From a virus, in the IMG/VR virus record IMGVR_UViG_3300034117_000826, positions 1-26,035 of that record: 26,035 nucleotides of DNA; one strand, written 5' to 3'. This document shows positions 1-5,675 of this stretch, in pieces; the first letter of the stretch is position 1, and every line of letters begins with the position of its first letter. The position numbers and the translations under genes were made by a program. The notes under the pieces were generated by a model that was given only the letters and a program-made list of their open reading frames with translations, searched no databases and had not been told where the DNA came from.

Positions 1-736
1 GTATGGGTGGCAGAGGAACCGTTGATGGTGGCTCTGGCATTGTTGGCTCTGGTTGGGGTATATAAATTATTTGAGGTGTCAAAGTAGTCGATACGTTTAC
101 CACAGGCACAGTCGTAGAGGGTGCAATAGTAGAAGTGCTCGTCGTTGTAGTCGTGGATGTTGTTGTGGTGTCCCATGTTGTTGTTGTCTCCTGAATAGTT
201 GTTGTTGTTGGAACACCGTTAGTTGTAAACGCTTCGTCAGGCACAATTGTCCAACCTTGGTTGTCAATGTTCCAAGCAAGCATTGCACAGGTTCCCCCGC
301 CATTTTCGTAATAGAAAAAAGATAAAGGATGAGTGTCTGCACTAATGTCTATCTGTCCAGACTCGTAGGCAGAACAGCCTTGGTCGCCCCAGTAGCCCAA
401 CTCGTTGCCACCAATATCAATAATGCCACCGTCATCTGAAGCCAACCAAAACTCAATGGTGTTATGTTCAGGTATCTCAATAAAGCCTGTCATGTGAACC
501 ATGAACAAGTCGTTTGTGCAATCTAGGTATGGTTCACCGTCGTAGGAACGGTTGATGTTGTTTTCCACTTCACTACCGCAAACGGTATAGATGTCATCTG
601 ACCGTGTGGGAGGTACGGTATCTATTGCGTAATAAGTAGCCTGTAATCCTGCTACGGGTTCAGCGTTGGCTTGCGGCGCAAACAACGCCAAGATTGCCAC
701 TGGCACAAATATCAGCCAACGAGAATAACGCTTCAT
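1..736 (-). CDS. Secreted PA14-like protein with Thr/Pro-rich tail (partial, C-terminus off window)
   Basis: The reading frame stays open to the left edge, so the C-terminus is missing (245 codons visible). The start overlaps the stop of the oxygenase gene as ATGA. Residues 1-25 form a clear Sec signal peptide: Lys/Arg N-terminus, hydrophobic core (WLIFVPVAILALFA) and an ANA signal-peptidase site before EP. Residues about 29-155 read like a PA14 domain: GLQATYY near the start, FMVHMTGFIEIPE, then WLASDDGG with GYWGDQG, and a final FFYYENGGG...LAW strand. PA14 domains are beta-barrels that usually bind carbohydrate. From about residue 170 there is a Thr-rich linker, then a Pro/Glu stretch, as in actinobacterial wall or secreted proteins. 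Inference: an exported or surface-exposed glycan-binding protein. A cleavable signal peptide is unusual for a virion protein. The PA14 call rests on motif pattern only. Confidence 0.72.
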   Translation of the reverse strand, partial: MKRYSRWLIFVPVAILALFAPQANAEPVAGLQATYYAIDTVPPTRSDDIYTVCGSEVENNINRSYDGEPYLDCTNDLFMVHMTGFIEIPEHNTIEFWLASDDGGIIDIGGNELGYWGDQGCSAYESGQIDISADTHPLSFFYYENGGGTCAMLAWNIDNQGWTIVPDEAFTTNGVPTTTTIQETTTTWDTTTTSTTTTTSTSTIAPSTTVPVVNVSTTLTPQIIYIPQPEPTMPEPPSTVPLPPI

Positions 737-1302
737 TCGTCAAGTAAAAAATTGTAATTTATTACCAATCTTCTAGGAAAAATGTTTGGTAATTGTGGTG
801 CATGATAAGTATTTCCATCAAAAACAACTAATGTATTTGCTTTCGGTGTTTGCGAATGGATGACAGTATTGGTTTCATCAAAAAACAATGTGTCTCCATC
901 GCAATCATTTATGTAAAAAATTGCTGTTTTCCATTTTTTTCCATAGTCAACAAAATTAGGTTCATCAATATGGTCGTTTATGGCAACTTGTTTTCCAACA
1001 TTTAATGTCATGTTGATTTTCATTCTTGTAAAAAGAATTGGTTCTTCAAACAATTTTTGAATAGCAAAACAAATGGGCAAAAAATCGTTGTAATAATTTG
1101 AATGTATTTGATTTTCACCATAAAGAATGTGAGTGAATCCATGCGTGGATATATCGTTAATATCCGGAATGTCTGTTTGATTATGGTAGTTTGCGTGAAA
1201 ATACCAAGGAAAATTATCGGAACTAATTAAATCAACAATTTTTGTAAAGTCGGGTTGTTCTAAACAATCTAACTTTTGTGTTAATAATCTATTCTTATCC
1301 AT
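733..1302 (-). CDS. 2-oxoglutarate/Fe(II)-dependent oxygenase (prolyl-4-hydroxylase-like)
   Basis: A 189-aa protein with the iron-binding triad of the 2OG-Fe(II) oxygenase superfamily: HID at 111-113, distal His at 167 (TYHAP), and Arg177/Arg178 (RRLVINYNF) placed to hold 2-oxoglutarate. Family members hydroxylate or demethylate amino acids, nucleic acids or small molecules. The ATG start is preferred to a TTG 21 nt upstream because GAAGG sits 9 nt before the ATG; the start lies inside the end of the preceding gene. It is flanked by adhesin-type and PA14-like genes, so a role in modifying a virion fibre or host surface component is plausible but inferred. Such oxygenases are common in aquatic phages, often near tail fibre genes. 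Substrate unknown. Confidence 0.85.
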   Translation of the reverse strand: MDKNRLLTQKLDCLEQPDFTKIVDLISSDNFPWYFHANYHNQTDIPDINDISTHGFTHILYGENQIHSNYYNDFLPICFAIQKLFEEPILFTRMKINMTLNVGKQVAINDHIDEPNFVDYGKKWKTAIFYINDCDGDTLFFDETNTVIHSQTPKANTLVVFDGNTYHAPQLPNIFPRRLVINYNFLLDE

Positions 1303-1634
1303 GACAACAGGCCTTCGTCCCAACGGGAAAAATAATCTGTTGGTCGAGGAGTTGGCGGTTGCCAGTCAAAATTAGAATCCAAAGTCCAAGAAGGAAATGG
1401 TTGAGCCAATATAAAAATATCGTTTTCCTCATTGTATGTAGAACCAACCAAGCCATATTGTTTTCTAAAATTATTGTTAAAAGATGTTTGTACCCAGACA
1501 CCATCATAACCATGACTAGTCAAAAACTGTTGTCCAATTGGTTCCGAAGCAGGAAACTCTGTGCCCACAACATCGTTATTAATAACGGTTATTGCCGTAA
1601 CAACATTGTTTTCTATTTTTGCAAAATGTGCCAT
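1281..1634 (-). CDS. Conserved aquatic-phage protein of unknown function (MAHFAKIENNVV type)
   Basis: A 117-aa protein beginning MAHFAKIENNVVTAI, with a central NNNFRKQYGLVGSTY segment and a Trp/Pro-rich end (PSWTLDSNFDWQPP). This layout matches from memory a small protein widespread in marine and freshwater phages, usually next to tail fibre or structural genes; its function is unknown. The start overlaps the Gly-rich gene's stop as TAATG and its own end overlaps the oxygenase start, so it is translated as part of the late operon. A tail accessory or fibre-associated role is suggested by position only. Confidence 0.8.
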   Translation of the reverse strand: MAHFAKIENNVVTAITVINNDVVGTEFPASEPIGQQFLTSHGYDGVWVQTSFNNNFRKQYGLVGSTYNEENDIFILAQPFPSWTLDSNFDWQPPTPRPTDYFSRWDEGLLSWIRIDY

Positions 1635-2461
1635 TAGAAAGTGATGCTTCCTGTGCCAGTGAATTTATAAACATGAAAACCACCAGCATTTGTGTATGTT
1701 GGCGAACCTGTTGTTGCAGCAGCAACTCCAAAACTATCTACATATCTAATGATTACTATACCGCTTCCACCAGCATTATTGTGCGCACCACCACCGCCAC
1801 CTGTATTTGCGGACCCAGCACTTCCCGATGAGCAGTCTCCGTTACCACCCGAACCGCCACCACCTGCGCCACCGCCACCTGCGTTTACACCAATGTTGCC
1901 CCAACAGCCACCGCCACCGCCACCGCCGTAGTAAGTTGAAGTACCGCTAATTGAACTAGCCACACCAGTTCCGCCGCCGCCAGAATAATAGTTTGAAGCA
2001 CCGCCACCGTTTCCGCCTGCACCTCCACCGCCGCCCGCACCATAACCTGCTCCACCTCCACCAGAATAACCGTTGCCGCTAGAACCACCAGCATTTCCGT
2101 GTGGGTTGAAATAGTTTCCGTTTTGACCGTTAGAACCAGTTCCAGCACTAATTCCGCTAAATACAGAAGTGCTATTTGCTCCTCCAACGGTAACGGTGAG
2201 AGGTGTTCCAGCCGCAACGGTATAACCAGATGCGGTAGTAACCGCACCAGCACCAGCACCAGAACCTACACCTAAGTTGGTGTTAGAACCACTTGCACCA
2301 CCGCCAACAACAAGATACTCTACGGTTGGAGGCGGAGTAGCACCACCACCACCACGCCAATAAGCATCAGCCTGAGCAGTGTTGCCACGCCGACTGCGTG
2401 GTGCCAACGCACCACCGCCAATCGCTTTTCCACCTGCAGTGTTAGTTAAAAAACTAGGCAT
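1634..2461 (-). CDS. Glycine-rich adhesin/tail-fibre-like protein
   Basis: A 275-aa protein dominated by glycine. The N-terminus (MPSFLTNTAGGKAIGG) leads to EYLVVGGG near residue 48, a motif that opens many phage Gly-rich domains, followed by TPLTVTVGGA and long GGGGAG/GGGGG runs from about 100 to 230. It ends with GGSGIVIIRY and a C-terminal strand cap (TGSPTYTNAGGFHVYKFTG, SITF). Some phage adhesins of this composition pack as polyglycine-II helices whose loops contact the receptor; that structure is inferred here, not shown. The high-GC, repetitive codons contrast with the neighbours but match the composition. It lies between small virion-type genes and an oxygenase, which supports a host-recognition role. 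Confidence 0.78.
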   Translation of the reverse strand: MPSFLTNTAGGKAIGGGALAPRSRRGNTAQADAYWRGGGGATPPPTVEYLVVGGGASGSNTNLGVGSGAGAGAVTTASGYTVAAGTPLTVTVGGANSTSVFSGISAGTGSNGQNGNYFNPHGNAGGSSGNGYSGGGGAGYGAGGGGGAGGNGGGASNYYSGGGGTGVASSISGTSTYYGGGGGGGCWGNIGVNAGGGGAGGGGSGGNGDCSSGSAGSANTGGGGGAHNNAGGSGIVIIRYVDSFGVAAATTGSPTYTNAGGFHVYKFTGTGSITF

Positions 2462-2472
2462 CTAAGATGACC

Positions 2473-2844
2473 TTACGCTGTGATGCGGTTAACGTATCCG
2501 TGAATCACAATTTCGTTTGCTGTTGCAGCAAACGCACGAACAACCTTAGCGGTTGCATTGCCCTGCAACAAAAGACCCGGAACAATTAGGTAAAGACCAT
2601 TCTCAGCCTTAACCGTATATTCAATGTTTCCGTTTGGTTCAGTTGCTTCGCCCCACTCAATCGTCAACTTAATGTCTGATGTATGGGTGTTAACTGCATA
2701 CAACCAGATTTCATCAATGGTTGTTGCTGTTGCTGACGCTGTGTGAATTGCTGTGCCAGCAGTTGAGGTGGCAGCAACAAGGATACCAAGACCTGTGCCT
2801 GTGGTGCCTGCTGGTTGTAATGCTAGTTTGCTAAATGTTGCCAT
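2473..2844 (-). CDS. Small virion-type beta protein, function unknown
   Basis: A 123-aa protein beginning MATFSKLALQPAG, with alternating hydrophobic residues typical of a beta-sandwich (DEIWLYAVNTHTSDIKLTIEWG) and ending EIVIHGYVNRITA. The pattern is familiar from aquatic-phage structural clusters, where members lie close to tail fibre genes and have no assigned function. A GAAAGG Shine-Dalgarno-like stretch lies about 10 nt before the ATG. It sits 11 bp upstream of the Gly-rich gene in the same operon. A minor virion, head-tail or fibre-base protein would fit, but no diagnostic residues are present. Confidence 0.75.
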   Translation of the reverse strand: MATFSKLALQPAGTTGTGLGILVAATSTAGTAIHTASATATTIDEIWLYAVNTHTSDIKLTIEWGEATEPNGNIEYTVKAENGLYLIVPGLLLQGNATAKVVRAFAATANEIVIHGYVNRITA

Positions 2845-2875
2845 ATCTATATAACCTTTCGTTCCCTAGATGGGA

Positions 2876-3181
2876 TTAACTATTAAAAACTGCTGCCGCC
2901 AGCATGAACTGGTCATCGTGCGAGGGTACGTTCACCCAAGCAGAACCACTGTACTGCAATACATTGCCAGTAGATGGCGATGGTGCGGTCACATCACCAA
3001 GGTCATCCAAGTCCTCAACCCCTGTTGGAAAAACAATGTTGTCAATAACAAACTCGGAAATTGCGGCAGCAGCCACCTTCTTCGAAGTTGGCGTACCAGA
3101 TGGGTCATCCACAACCAAGAATAGGTCAACGCTGTTTACTTCTGCAAGAGCATCTAGTTGTGTAATCTTCTTATCAGCCAT
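2876..3181 (-). CDS. Tail-fibre-like N-terminal domain protein
   Basis: A protein of about 101 aa. The opening ADKKITQLDALAEV followed by DLFLVVDDPSGTPTSKKV is the usual N-terminus of phage tail fibre or structural proteins that anchor to the virion, and the end NVLQYSGSAWVNVP is a common fibre module. The ATG is chosen over a TTG two codons upstream because GGAG lies 7 nt before it. The start overlaps the preceding stop by 8 nt. Length suggests one subunit of a multi-chain fibre or a short adaptor; no receptor-binding tip is present in this chain. Confidence 0.72.
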   Translation of the reverse strand: MADKKITQLDALAEVNSVDLFLVVDDPSGTPTSKKVAAAAISEFVIDNIVFPTGVEDLDDLGDVTAPSPSTGNVLQYSGSAWVNVPSHDDQFMLAAAVFNS

Positions 3182-3473
3182 TACCAATCTCCATTAACGC
3201 AAACGAGGTCCCATCTTCTAAGAGCAAATCGTTACCATCCTCTAACTCCAAGTTGGATACAGCGAAGTCTGGGTCAGACCAAAAGTTGTTTGCTAAGTCA
3301 CCAAGGGTAAACCCTGGTGCACCAGAAGCAATGTAGTAATCACGTTCTAGTGTTCCACGGTATCCAAGACCCTCAACAGACCAATGGGTATACAGCAAGT
3401 CGCCAAGCGTCTTGCCGGCATCAGGATAAAGAACAACCAATGCTTCGTACATTGCATCGTTAGTCGTTGCCAT
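3174..3473 (-). CDS. Small structural-type protein with LEDG repeats
   Basis: A 99-aa acidic protein. The N-terminal half (MATTNDAMYEALVVLYPDAG, GDLLYTHWSVEGLGYRG) has aromatic and Leu residues typical of a small alpha/beta virion protein. The C-terminus carries a duplicated motif, LELEDGNDLLLEDGTSF, seen in several phage tail-region proteins. Its first codons overlap the end of the zinc-ribbon gene and its last codons overlap the fibre-like gene. No function can be assigned. Confidence 0.7.
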   Translation of the reverse strand: MATTNDAMYEALVVLYPDAGKTLGDLLYTHWSVEGLGYRGTLERDYYIASGAPGFTLGDLANNFWSDPDFAVSNLELEDGNDLLLEDGTSFALMEIGNG

Positions 3474-3594
3474 AATCCCTCAATTCAAACGTCACCATTT
3501 GCTTCTTATCATCTACACCACAAATCGGACAAAGCCAGTCAGTTACCTGAGGAGGATACTCCTCACCACAATCAGGGCAGGTCAACAAAATCAA
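3460..3594 (-). CDS. 44-aa zinc-ribbon protein, TTG start
   Basis: A short gene filling the apparent gap between the terminase-like gene and the LEDG protein. Translation from TTG gives MILLTCPDCGEEYPP, then WLCPICGVDDKK and an end at RDYGND. Two CxxC knuckles (C6/C9 and C22/C25) with 12 residues between them make a classic zinc ribbon. The TTG overlaps the upstream stop as TTGA, mirroring the ATGA overlaps elsewhere in this genome, and GAGGG lies about 4 nt before it. Downstream TTGs (third and fourth codons) are alternatives. Small zinc ribbons are common in phages; the role is unknown, possibly nucleic-acid or protein contact. Confidence 0.7.
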   Translation of the reverse strand: MILLTCPDCGEEYPPQVTDWLCPICGVDDKKQMVTFELRDYGND

Positions 3595-4028
3595 ACAGCC
3601 CTCAACTTAACCCGACCAGCCTTCTCACGTTCTGCGATAGTGGCAATCAACGAATCCAATTCGGCATCCGTCAAATCCACTGTCTTCTTATTAGAGCTAA
3701 TCGTTACTGATGGCGGAGCCATCCGATTAGTCGCTTTCAAATACAGTTCAGCGGATTTGGTATCACCTTCCAGGGCCTTGTTGTACAAGTTGTCTAAAAG
3801 CTTCTGGGTTCGCTCTGGCGAACCCTGAATGTCATCCACCTGTGTCTTCCACCGGCTACGAAAGATGTCTTTCTTTTCCCATCTGCGCATCGTTGATATA
3901 TCAACTGCGTTCTCCATCGAGTACTTGTTCTTAGATGCTGGCACACGCTCCGACGGAGCGGTGCACAGCCAATCCAAATACTTCTCCTGCGGTGCAGTGA
4001 GGGTCATCTCTTCGTTTTGTTTCATCAT
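3591..4028 (-). CDS. Terminase small-subunit-like DNA-binding protein
   Basis: A 145-aa protein and first gene of the minus-strand late operon. The N-terminal part (LTAPQEKYLDWL, then MENAVDISTMRRWEKKDIFRSR) has the helix-turn-helix layout of phage terminase small subunits: a short 'LTPQQEKFL'-like helix, then a recognition helix with a Trp, then a dipeptide run before a helical oligomerisation region (QKLLDNLYNKALEGDTKSAELYLKATNRMAPP). TerS recognises the packaging site and hands DNA to the large subunit. The C-terminus is charged (EREKAGRVKLRAV). No large terminase follows in this window, so a regulatory DNA-binding role remains possible. An AAGAAG stretch is the only RBS candidate. Confidence 0.65.
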   Translation of the reverse strand: MMKQNEEMTLTAPQEKYLDWLCTAPSERVPASKNKYSMENAVDISTMRRWEKKDIFRSRWKTQVDDIQGSPERTQKLLDNLYNKALEGDTKSAELYLKATNRMAPPSVTISSNKKTVDLTDAELDSLIATIAEREKAGRVKLRAV

Positions 4029-4057
4029 CTAAAGACTTCTTTGTTACACCACTGTGC

Positions 4058-4073
4058 GTGGTTGCGCAACCAC
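4058..4073. repeat. Perfect 16-bp palindrome
   Basis: GTGGTTGCGCAACCAC is self-complementary across all 16 bases. It lies about 30 bp upstream of the terminase-like start. The symmetry suits a dimeric repressor site; as RNA it would make a 6-bp stem with a GCGC loop. Confidence 0.6.
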
Positions 4074-4113
4074 TCTCTGCTAGGTAACGAACCAATGTAA
4101 CAGTACCAGGGGG

Positions 4114-4150
4114 GAGCGGAACACCGTGAGCGACCCAAGAGCGGAACACC
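4114..4150. repeat. 12-bp direct repeat (two copies, 25-bp period)
   Basis: GAGCGGAACACC occurs at 4114-4125 and again at 4139-4150. The 25-bp period is close to two and a half helical turns. Placement in the middle of the divergent gap suggests tandem regulator binding sites. Confidence 0.55.
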
Positions 4151-4172
4151 CAAAGCTACTAGTAAAAGATAC

Positions 4173-4191
4173 GCAATCGCCATGCGATTGC
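4173..4191 (+). repeat. Hairpin with CAT loop upstream of the first early gene
   Basis: GCAATCGC, loop CAT, GCGATTGC: an 8-bp perfect stem 25 nt before the first plus-strand gene. The core TCGCCATGCGA recurs in the hairpin at 5095-5124, so the three lysine-rich genes are bracketed by related stem-loops. Confidence 0.55.
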
Positions 4192-4216
4192 TGTAGCACA
4201 AGAATAGGATAAGCAA

Positions 4217-4534
4217 ATGGCAACAAGCAAAAAAGACCCTCGATTGACCAGAGCTGGCGTAGCCGGCTTCAACAAACCTAAAGCCACTCCAGGACACCCA
4301 ACCAAATCTCACATCGTTGTAGCCAAAAGCGGTGGACAAATCAAAACTCTACGTTTCGGTCAACAAAATGTAAAAACCAATCAGACTGCTGGTCAACGTG
4401 AAGCCTTCAAGTCTCGTCACGGCAAAAACATTGCCAAAGGACCCATGTCTCCAGCGTATTGGGCAGACAAAGTAAAATGGTCTCCGTCAAAAACAGCCCA
4501 ACCAAACAACAAGAAATGGGTTAAAGGTTCGTAA
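4217..4534 (+). CDS. Lysine-rich small protein 1 of 3, function unknown
   Basis: A 105-aa, strongly basic protein (about 22 Lys/Arg against 3 Asp/Glu) and the first gene of the early operon. The middle has QIKTLRFGQQNVKTNQ, followed by REAFKSRHGKNIAKGPMSP and AYWADKVKW. This last motif is familiar from small conserved proteins of aquatic phages whose function has not been assigned. The stop overlaps the next start as TAATG. High charge and lack of a hydrophobic core suggest binding to nucleic acid or assembly on DNA; that is inference. Confidence 0.78.
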   Translation: MATSKKDPRLTRAGVAGFNKPKATPGHPTKSHIVVAKSGGQIKTLRFGQQNVKTNQTAGQREAFKSRHGKNIAKGPMSPAYWADKVKWSPSKTAQPNNKKWVKGS

Positions 4535-4719
4535 TGGCAAACAAAAAAACCAAGTCCAAAGTAAACGCTGCAGGCAACTACACCAAGCCAGGAATGCGAG
4601 CAGGACTGTTCAAGAAAATTAAAGCAGGAACCAAAGGTGGAGACCCGGGCGAATGGTCAGCCCGTAAAGCTCAATTGCTTGCTAGCGAATACAAGAAGAA
4701 GGGCGGAGGCTACAAGTAA
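4534..4719 (+). CDS. Lysine-rich small protein 2 of 3, function unknown
   Basis: A 61-aa basic protein: a Lys-rich head (MANKKTKSKV), then NAAGNYTKPGMRAGLFKKIK, KGGDPGEWSARKAQLLASEY and a KKKGGGYK tail. The WSARKAQLLA...YKKxGGGY block recurs in phages and large DNA viruses as a short uncharacterised domain, recalled from memory. It is joined by 1-nt stop/start overlaps to both neighbours, so the three proteins are probably made in similar amounts. Possible DNA-binding or packaging protein. Confidence 0.75.
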   Translation: MANKKTKSKVNAAGNYTKPGMRAGLFKKIKAGTKGGDPGEWSARKAQLLASEYKKKGGGYK

Positions 4720-4955
4720 TGGCACTTGCTAAGTCTCAACAGTCCCTCAAAAACTGGACAGACCAAAAATGGCGTACCTCAGACGGTAAACCATCAAAAG
4801 GTAAGAAACGTTATCTCTCAGATGCAGCATGGAATGCACTCAGCCCTGCAGAAAAAGCTGCCACAAACAAAGCCAAAGCCAAAGGCAATAAAGCAGGCAA
4901 ACAGTTTGTCAAACAACCAACAAAGATTGCACAGAAGACCAAAAACTACAGATAG
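4719..4955 (+). CDS. Lysine-rich small protein 3 of 3, function unknown
   Basis: A 78-aa basic protein. The N-terminus SQQSLKNWTDQKWRTSDGKPS, interrupted only by its charged residues, and the end KQFVKQPTKIAQKTKNYR define a conserved uncharacterised family seen in aquatic phages and large eukaryotic viruses; it resembles what Pfam groups as a DUF5872-type domain, but I cannot confirm the accession. The central part (LSDAAWNALSPAEKAATNKAKAKG) is helical. It closes a cluster of three basic proteins, after which about 400 bp carry no gene. Confidence 0.75.
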   Translation: MALAKSQQSLKNWTDQKWRTSDGKPSKGKKRYLSDAAWNALSPAEKAATNKAKAKGNKAGKQFVKQPTKIAQKTKNYR

Positions 4956-4978
4956 TTCTCATATTATTTTTCATTAAG

Positions 4979-5064
4979 GTACCCTATTCTTTAAGTACCC
5001 CCCTATGTTTTTAGGATAGTGCTCTCGCCCTGAGCAGATACCATCCTTTTACTTGAGTACCCCC
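4979..5064 (+). repeat. Three GTACCC boxes
   Basis: TTAAGGTACCCTA, TTTAAGTACCCCCC and CTTGAGTACCCCC share a T-rich lead into GTACCC. The first two are 16 bp apart and the third is 62 bp further on. Spaced copies suggest binding sites for one protein. Confidence 0.4.
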
Positions 5065-5084
5065 ACCCCCCCCTACTCCCCCCC
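5060..5084. repeat. Triple C-tract (G-quadruplex-capable on the minus strand)
   Basis: C5, A, C8, TACT, C7 in 25 bases. The opposite strand has three G-tracts long enough to supply four G-triplets, so a G-quadruplex is possible. Homopolymer lengths may be affected by sequencing error. Confidence 0.5.
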
Positions 5085-5094
5085 TCGTGTGCTA

Positions 5095-5124
5095 ACACCA
5101 GCATCGCCATGCGACGCTTGGTGT
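5095..5124 (+). repeat. 30-nt imperfect hairpin with CAT loop
   Basis: ACACCAGCATCGC, loop CAT, GCGACGCTTGGTGT pair over 12 base pairs with one A-C mismatch and one bulged T. The apex TCGCCATGCGA is identical to that of the hairpin at 4173-4191. Confidence 0.55.
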
Positions 5125-5201
5125 CAGAGCCATGCGCCCCCACTGCGACTGAACGAGCGTAGTCTCGTGTGGAGTGCTCGGGTAAACCGCTCTAAGTGGT
5201 C

Positions 5202-5225
5202 GCCCCTATGCTCTAGGGCTTTGTT
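5202..5225 (+). terminator. Candidate intrinsic terminator
   Basis: GCCCCTA and TAGGGC form a stem with one bulged C around a short loop, followed directly by TTTGTT. It would end transcription coming from the three lysine-rich genes. The T-tract is short, so termination may be partial. Confidence 0.4.
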
Positions 5226-5231
5226 AACCCC

Positions 5232-5260
5232 TTAACACCATGTCAAAACCTACTGATAAA
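5232..5260 (+). promoter_or_regulatory. Candidate promoter for the 76-aa acidic protein gene
   Basis: TTAACA (one mismatch to TTGACA), 17-bp spacer, GATAAA (four of six to TATAAT). Position just after the candidate terminator and before the next gene is sensible, but the -10 box is weak. Confidence 0.3.
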
Positions 5261-5262
5261 AC

Positions 5263-5297
5263 ATAATTTCTCTCAAACGCTTCGCGAGAGAAATTAT
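5263..5297. repeat. 12-bp inverted repeat, 11-nt loop
   Basis: ATAATTTCTCTC and GAGAGAAATTAT are exact complements around AAACGCTTCGC. It lies about 55 nt before the next ATG and overlaps where its 5' leader would begin. No T-tract follows, so it looks more like an operator or leader structure than a terminator. Confidence 0.55.
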
Positions 5298-5352
5298 TTC
5301 GTGATTAGAACCCAAAACAAACAGTGGCACAAGCCACAGAAAGGGGTCTGTC

Positions 5353-5583
5353 ATGAGTGCTTTGAATAGCCACGATGATGACTTCGGTGATGAAGAGATA
5401 AGCGAGTTAGATGAAATGGACGAACAACGTAGACGAGAAGTTAATGACTTCTTGGTAGCAAAATACGGTGAGTCCGACACAGCAATAATCATGGACTACT
5501 ACACAGACTTCTACAAGATGTCGGTCGTAGCAGTTGCGTACACCTTGGGTCATGTTCTTGACCCAACGAACTACGAGTACTAA
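5353..5583 (+). CDS. Small acidic protein, function unknown
   Basis: A 76-aa protein with a very acidic first third (DDDFGDEEISELDEMDEQ) followed by a helical stretch (RRREVNDFLVAKYGES) and a more hydrophobic end (MSVVAVAYTLGHVLDP). AAAGGGG lies about 6 nt before the ATG. Charge pattern and small size fit an early phage protein that binds a basic or nucleic-acid-binding host target, but there is no recognisable family. Confidence 0.65.
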   Translation: MSALNSHDDDFGDEEISELDEMDEQRRREVNDFLVAKYGESDTAIIMDYYTDFYKMSVVAVAYTLGHVLDPTNYEY

Positions 5584-5594
5584 CACACGGTTAG

Positions 5595-5634
5595 TTGAGA
5601 GCGCACAGGTTAGCCCCCTGACTTGTGCGTTCAA
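5595..5634 (+). repeat. Strong RNA-type hairpin with G-U pairs
   Basis: GCGCACAGGTTAG, loop CCCC, CTGACTTGTGCGT pair throughout if G-U wobbles are allowed, with an outer TTGA/TCAA pair after a two-base bulge. Wobble pairs keep the fold as RNA but not as a DNA palindrome. A second small palindrome, CCCAC-C-GTGGG, follows at 5638-5648. No U-tract follows. Confidence 0.55.
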
Positions 5635-5675
5635 TTGCCCACCGTGGGTAGATATGAATAACAAAGGAGAGTTCA

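Larger units (their letters stand above)
4029..4216. promoter_or_regulatory. Divergent control region between late (minus) and early (plus) operons
   Basis: This noncoding gap separates two operons read in opposite directions and must hold start signals for both. It contains a perfect 16-bp palindrome, a 12-bp direct repeat, a hairpin with a CAT loop, and an inverted pair TGTTACA (4042-4048) and TGTAACA (4096-4102). I could not find a convincing -35/-10 pair for either direction, so transcription may depend on phage-encoded factors such as the sigma-4 or WhiB proteins encoded here. AGGA lies 7 nt before the first plus-strand ATG. Confidence 0.55.
4956..5352. other. 400-bp noncoding region rich in repeats and C-tracts
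   Basis: No supportable gene lies here. The stretch holds three GTACCC boxes (starting at 4979, 4995 and 5057, each preceded by an A/T-rich TTAAG/TTGAG-like sequence), a run of long C-tracts, a 30-nt hairpin, a terminator-like stem with a T-rich tail, and a 12-bp inverted repeat near the next gene. A partial third copy of the TGCGCCCCC(A/G)CTGCG motif is at 5133-5147. It could be a regulatory hub, a packaging site or an origin. Confidence 0.5.

Noticed and set aside
733-1323. Longer TTG start for the oxygenase
   Set aside because: An ATG seven codons downstream has a better-spaced GAAGG and less overlap.
1692-1931. Plus-strand Pro-rich frame
   Set aside because: It is the antisense of the Gly-rich codons of the minus-strand gene; composition explains it.
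1634-2461. Diversity-generating retroelement target
   Set aside because: No reverse transcriptase or template repeat is present; the repetition is simple Gly codons.
4081-4160. Possible tRNA in the divergent region
   Set aside because: No cloverleaf with acceptor and T-arm could be drawn; the apparent symmetry comes from the 12-bp repeat.
3931-4339. Minus-strand frames crossing the divergent control region
   Set aside because: They run through palindromes and the antisense of the lysine-rich gene, with no RBS or protein-like composition.
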